From: Bacteroidales bacterium
GTDB lineage: Bacteria; Bacteroidota; Bacteroidia; Bacteroidales; JAADJA01
Assembly: GCA_029934735.1 (NCBI GenBank)
Contig: JAOZLR010000088.1
Location: 1 to 8,964 of the forward strand
Direction of reading: 5' to 3'
Length of the DNA stretch: 8,964 nucleotides
The notes under the pieces are model-generated. The model made no database searches. It worked only from the letters and a program-made list of their open reading frames with translations, and had not been told where the DNA came from. Positions 7,971-8,964 of this stretch are shown here, in pieces. Positions within the stretch are counted from its first letter, which is position 1. Each line of letters begins with the position of its first letter. Made by a program: the position numbers and the translations under genes.

Positions 7971-8964
7971 CTAGTAAACAAATTTTAGCCCTAGATCATT
8001 CATCTCTGCAATAGTTTCAGCGTGAAGTTTTTTAGTTTTGATTTTTTTATACCTGCTTGAAAACAGCCCTATGCCATTACTAATATTGGTATATACAGGT
8101 TTTTCCTGAACAATACTGGTGGATGGCTCATAAACTTCAAGATACAAGGTGTAATCTTCATTAGCTACAGCAACATTTATTTCGATGTTTTGTGAATATC
8201 TGCCAATAACATTTGCCTCTTGCTGATGGTCGGAATAAGGGATTCGGCTTTCGCAGGAGGTGAAAAAATTCTGATCCTTAAAATAATAGGATATTTCATC
8301 AAGATTCTCATTTGGAGTAAGAGTAACTGAAAAAAATGTCAAACTCTTTTGAATTGTATCCTGGTCAAGAGAAAGTTCCTGATAATTTAGAACCATAGAT
8401 AATTCATATCTGTATAATTGATCCGAACCCTCGTTACTAGTAGGTTTGTTCCAACGAATAGTTGTTGTTGCATCCGGATCATTAGTAAACTTAATTATTT
8501 TGCTGTAACCCGGTTTTGTTATGGTAAAATCGTGAATAAGATACGTCTCCGAAGTTATCTTTTTGCTTGTGTCAGGGTACAGTATTGATAATTTGTATTT
8601 GTGTTCTTCATTAAGCCATATAGTATCATAGTCAATGGTATCTCCCTCAGGCCTGATATAATATGTTATTTTATACCATTGAAAAGGTATTGACTTATAA
8701 ATCGGCTGATTGGGATAATAGAAAATACCCGCTTCCTTATTGTATAATGTGGTTGTATCAAATTCAATGGTACGGATTTTATTATTCCCATTATATTCAT
8801 CAATTTTAACAATCAGTTTTTCCGGATAGTTGGATGAATCGGGCTGTTGCGCCATTATCAAAGCATCACCTTCGCCAAGGAAAGCCTTGTTAACTTTGAT
8901 GTAAATACCGTCATCGTGCTGGTCAAGTAATGCATACACGATAGTTATATCCTCATAGTCACTT
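7971..8964 (-). CDS. Uncharacterised beta-rich protein, probably exported (5' end beyond the window)
   Basis: The visible 330 residues form the C-terminal part of a protein whose reading frame stays open to the right edge; the stop is TAG at 7971-7973. A GTG at 8937-8939 could be taken for a start, but the frame continues upstream as SDYEDITI before VYALLDQ, so that GTG most likely encodes an internal valine. Recognisable stretches are GIYIKVNKAFLGEGDALIMA and, near the end, YTNISNGIGLFSSRY. From memory these resemble unnamed Bacteroidota proteins that start with a lipoprotein signal, but the signal here is outside the window. The composition alternates Tyr/Ile/Thr and polar residues, as in beta-sandwich proteins, with no transmembrane segment and one visible Cys. 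It lies upstream of dnaK on the same strand, 229 bases away, and is probably a separate unit. Its function is unknown. Confidence 0.82.
   Translation of the reverse strand, partial: SDYEDITIVYALLDQHDDGIYIKVNKAFLGEGDALIMAQQPDSSNYPEKLIVKIDEYNGNNKIRTIEFDTTTLYNKEAGIFYYPNQPIYKSIPFQWYKITYYIRPEGDTIDYDTIWLNEEHKYKLSILYPDTSKKITSETYLIHDFTITKPGYSKIIKFTNDPDATTTIRWNKPTSNEGSDQLYRYELSMVLNYQELSLDQDTIQKSLTFFSVTLTPNENLDEISYYFKDQNFFTSCESRIPYSDHQQEANVIGRYSQNIEINVAVANEDYTLYLEVYEPSTSIVQEKPVYTNISNGIGLFSSRYKKIKTKKLHAETIAEMNDLGLKFVY

Overview
The window looks like a piece of a chromosome from an anaerobic or facultatively anaerobic member of the Bacteroidota. The signs are an AT-rich sequence, A/T-rich leaders with no Shine-Dalgarno at gene starts, candidate promoters of the TAnnTTTG (-7) type, a large multi-domain glycosidase lipoprotein, and a full-length DnaK ending in EEVK. 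No RNA genes, insertion sequences, phage genes or CRISPR arrays were seen. The DNA is almost fully coding and no gap exceeds about 230 bases.

Left part (1-1829, minus strand): a two-gene redox unit. A ferredoxin-type subunit with a twin-arginine signal and four [4Fe-4S] cysteine sets (1158-1829) comes first. It is followed 66 bases later by an aldehyde:ferredoxin oxidoreductase family catalytic subunit (1-1091), whose C-terminal part lies beyond the left edge. Together they probably form a tungsten- or molybdenum-pterin oxidoreductase that passes electrons through the Fe-S subunit. The substrate cannot be read from the sequence.

Middle (1830-5710, plus strand): a divergent intergenic region leads into a secreted lipoprotein alpha-galactosidase of family GH27, with N-terminal beta-sandwich and putative Ig domains. 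Fourteen bases downstream is a conserved protein of unknown function with a distinctive N-terminal block, a very acidic linker and TPR-like C-terminal helices. The two are likely co-transcribed, although the second looks cytosolic and unrelated in role.

Right part (5711-8964, minus strand): a strong hairpin terminator sits between the convergent unknown gene and dnaK. dnaK (5825-7741) has its own leader with a candidate promoter and no grpE or dnaJ beside it. Upstream is the C-terminal part of a beta-rich protein of unknown function (7971-8964) that runs off the right edge.

Most of the window is ordinary. The points most worth a second look are the signal-less AOR catalytic subunit paired with a Tat-signal Fe-S subunit, and the unknown 468-residue protein. 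I see no clear evidence for a wholly new system.
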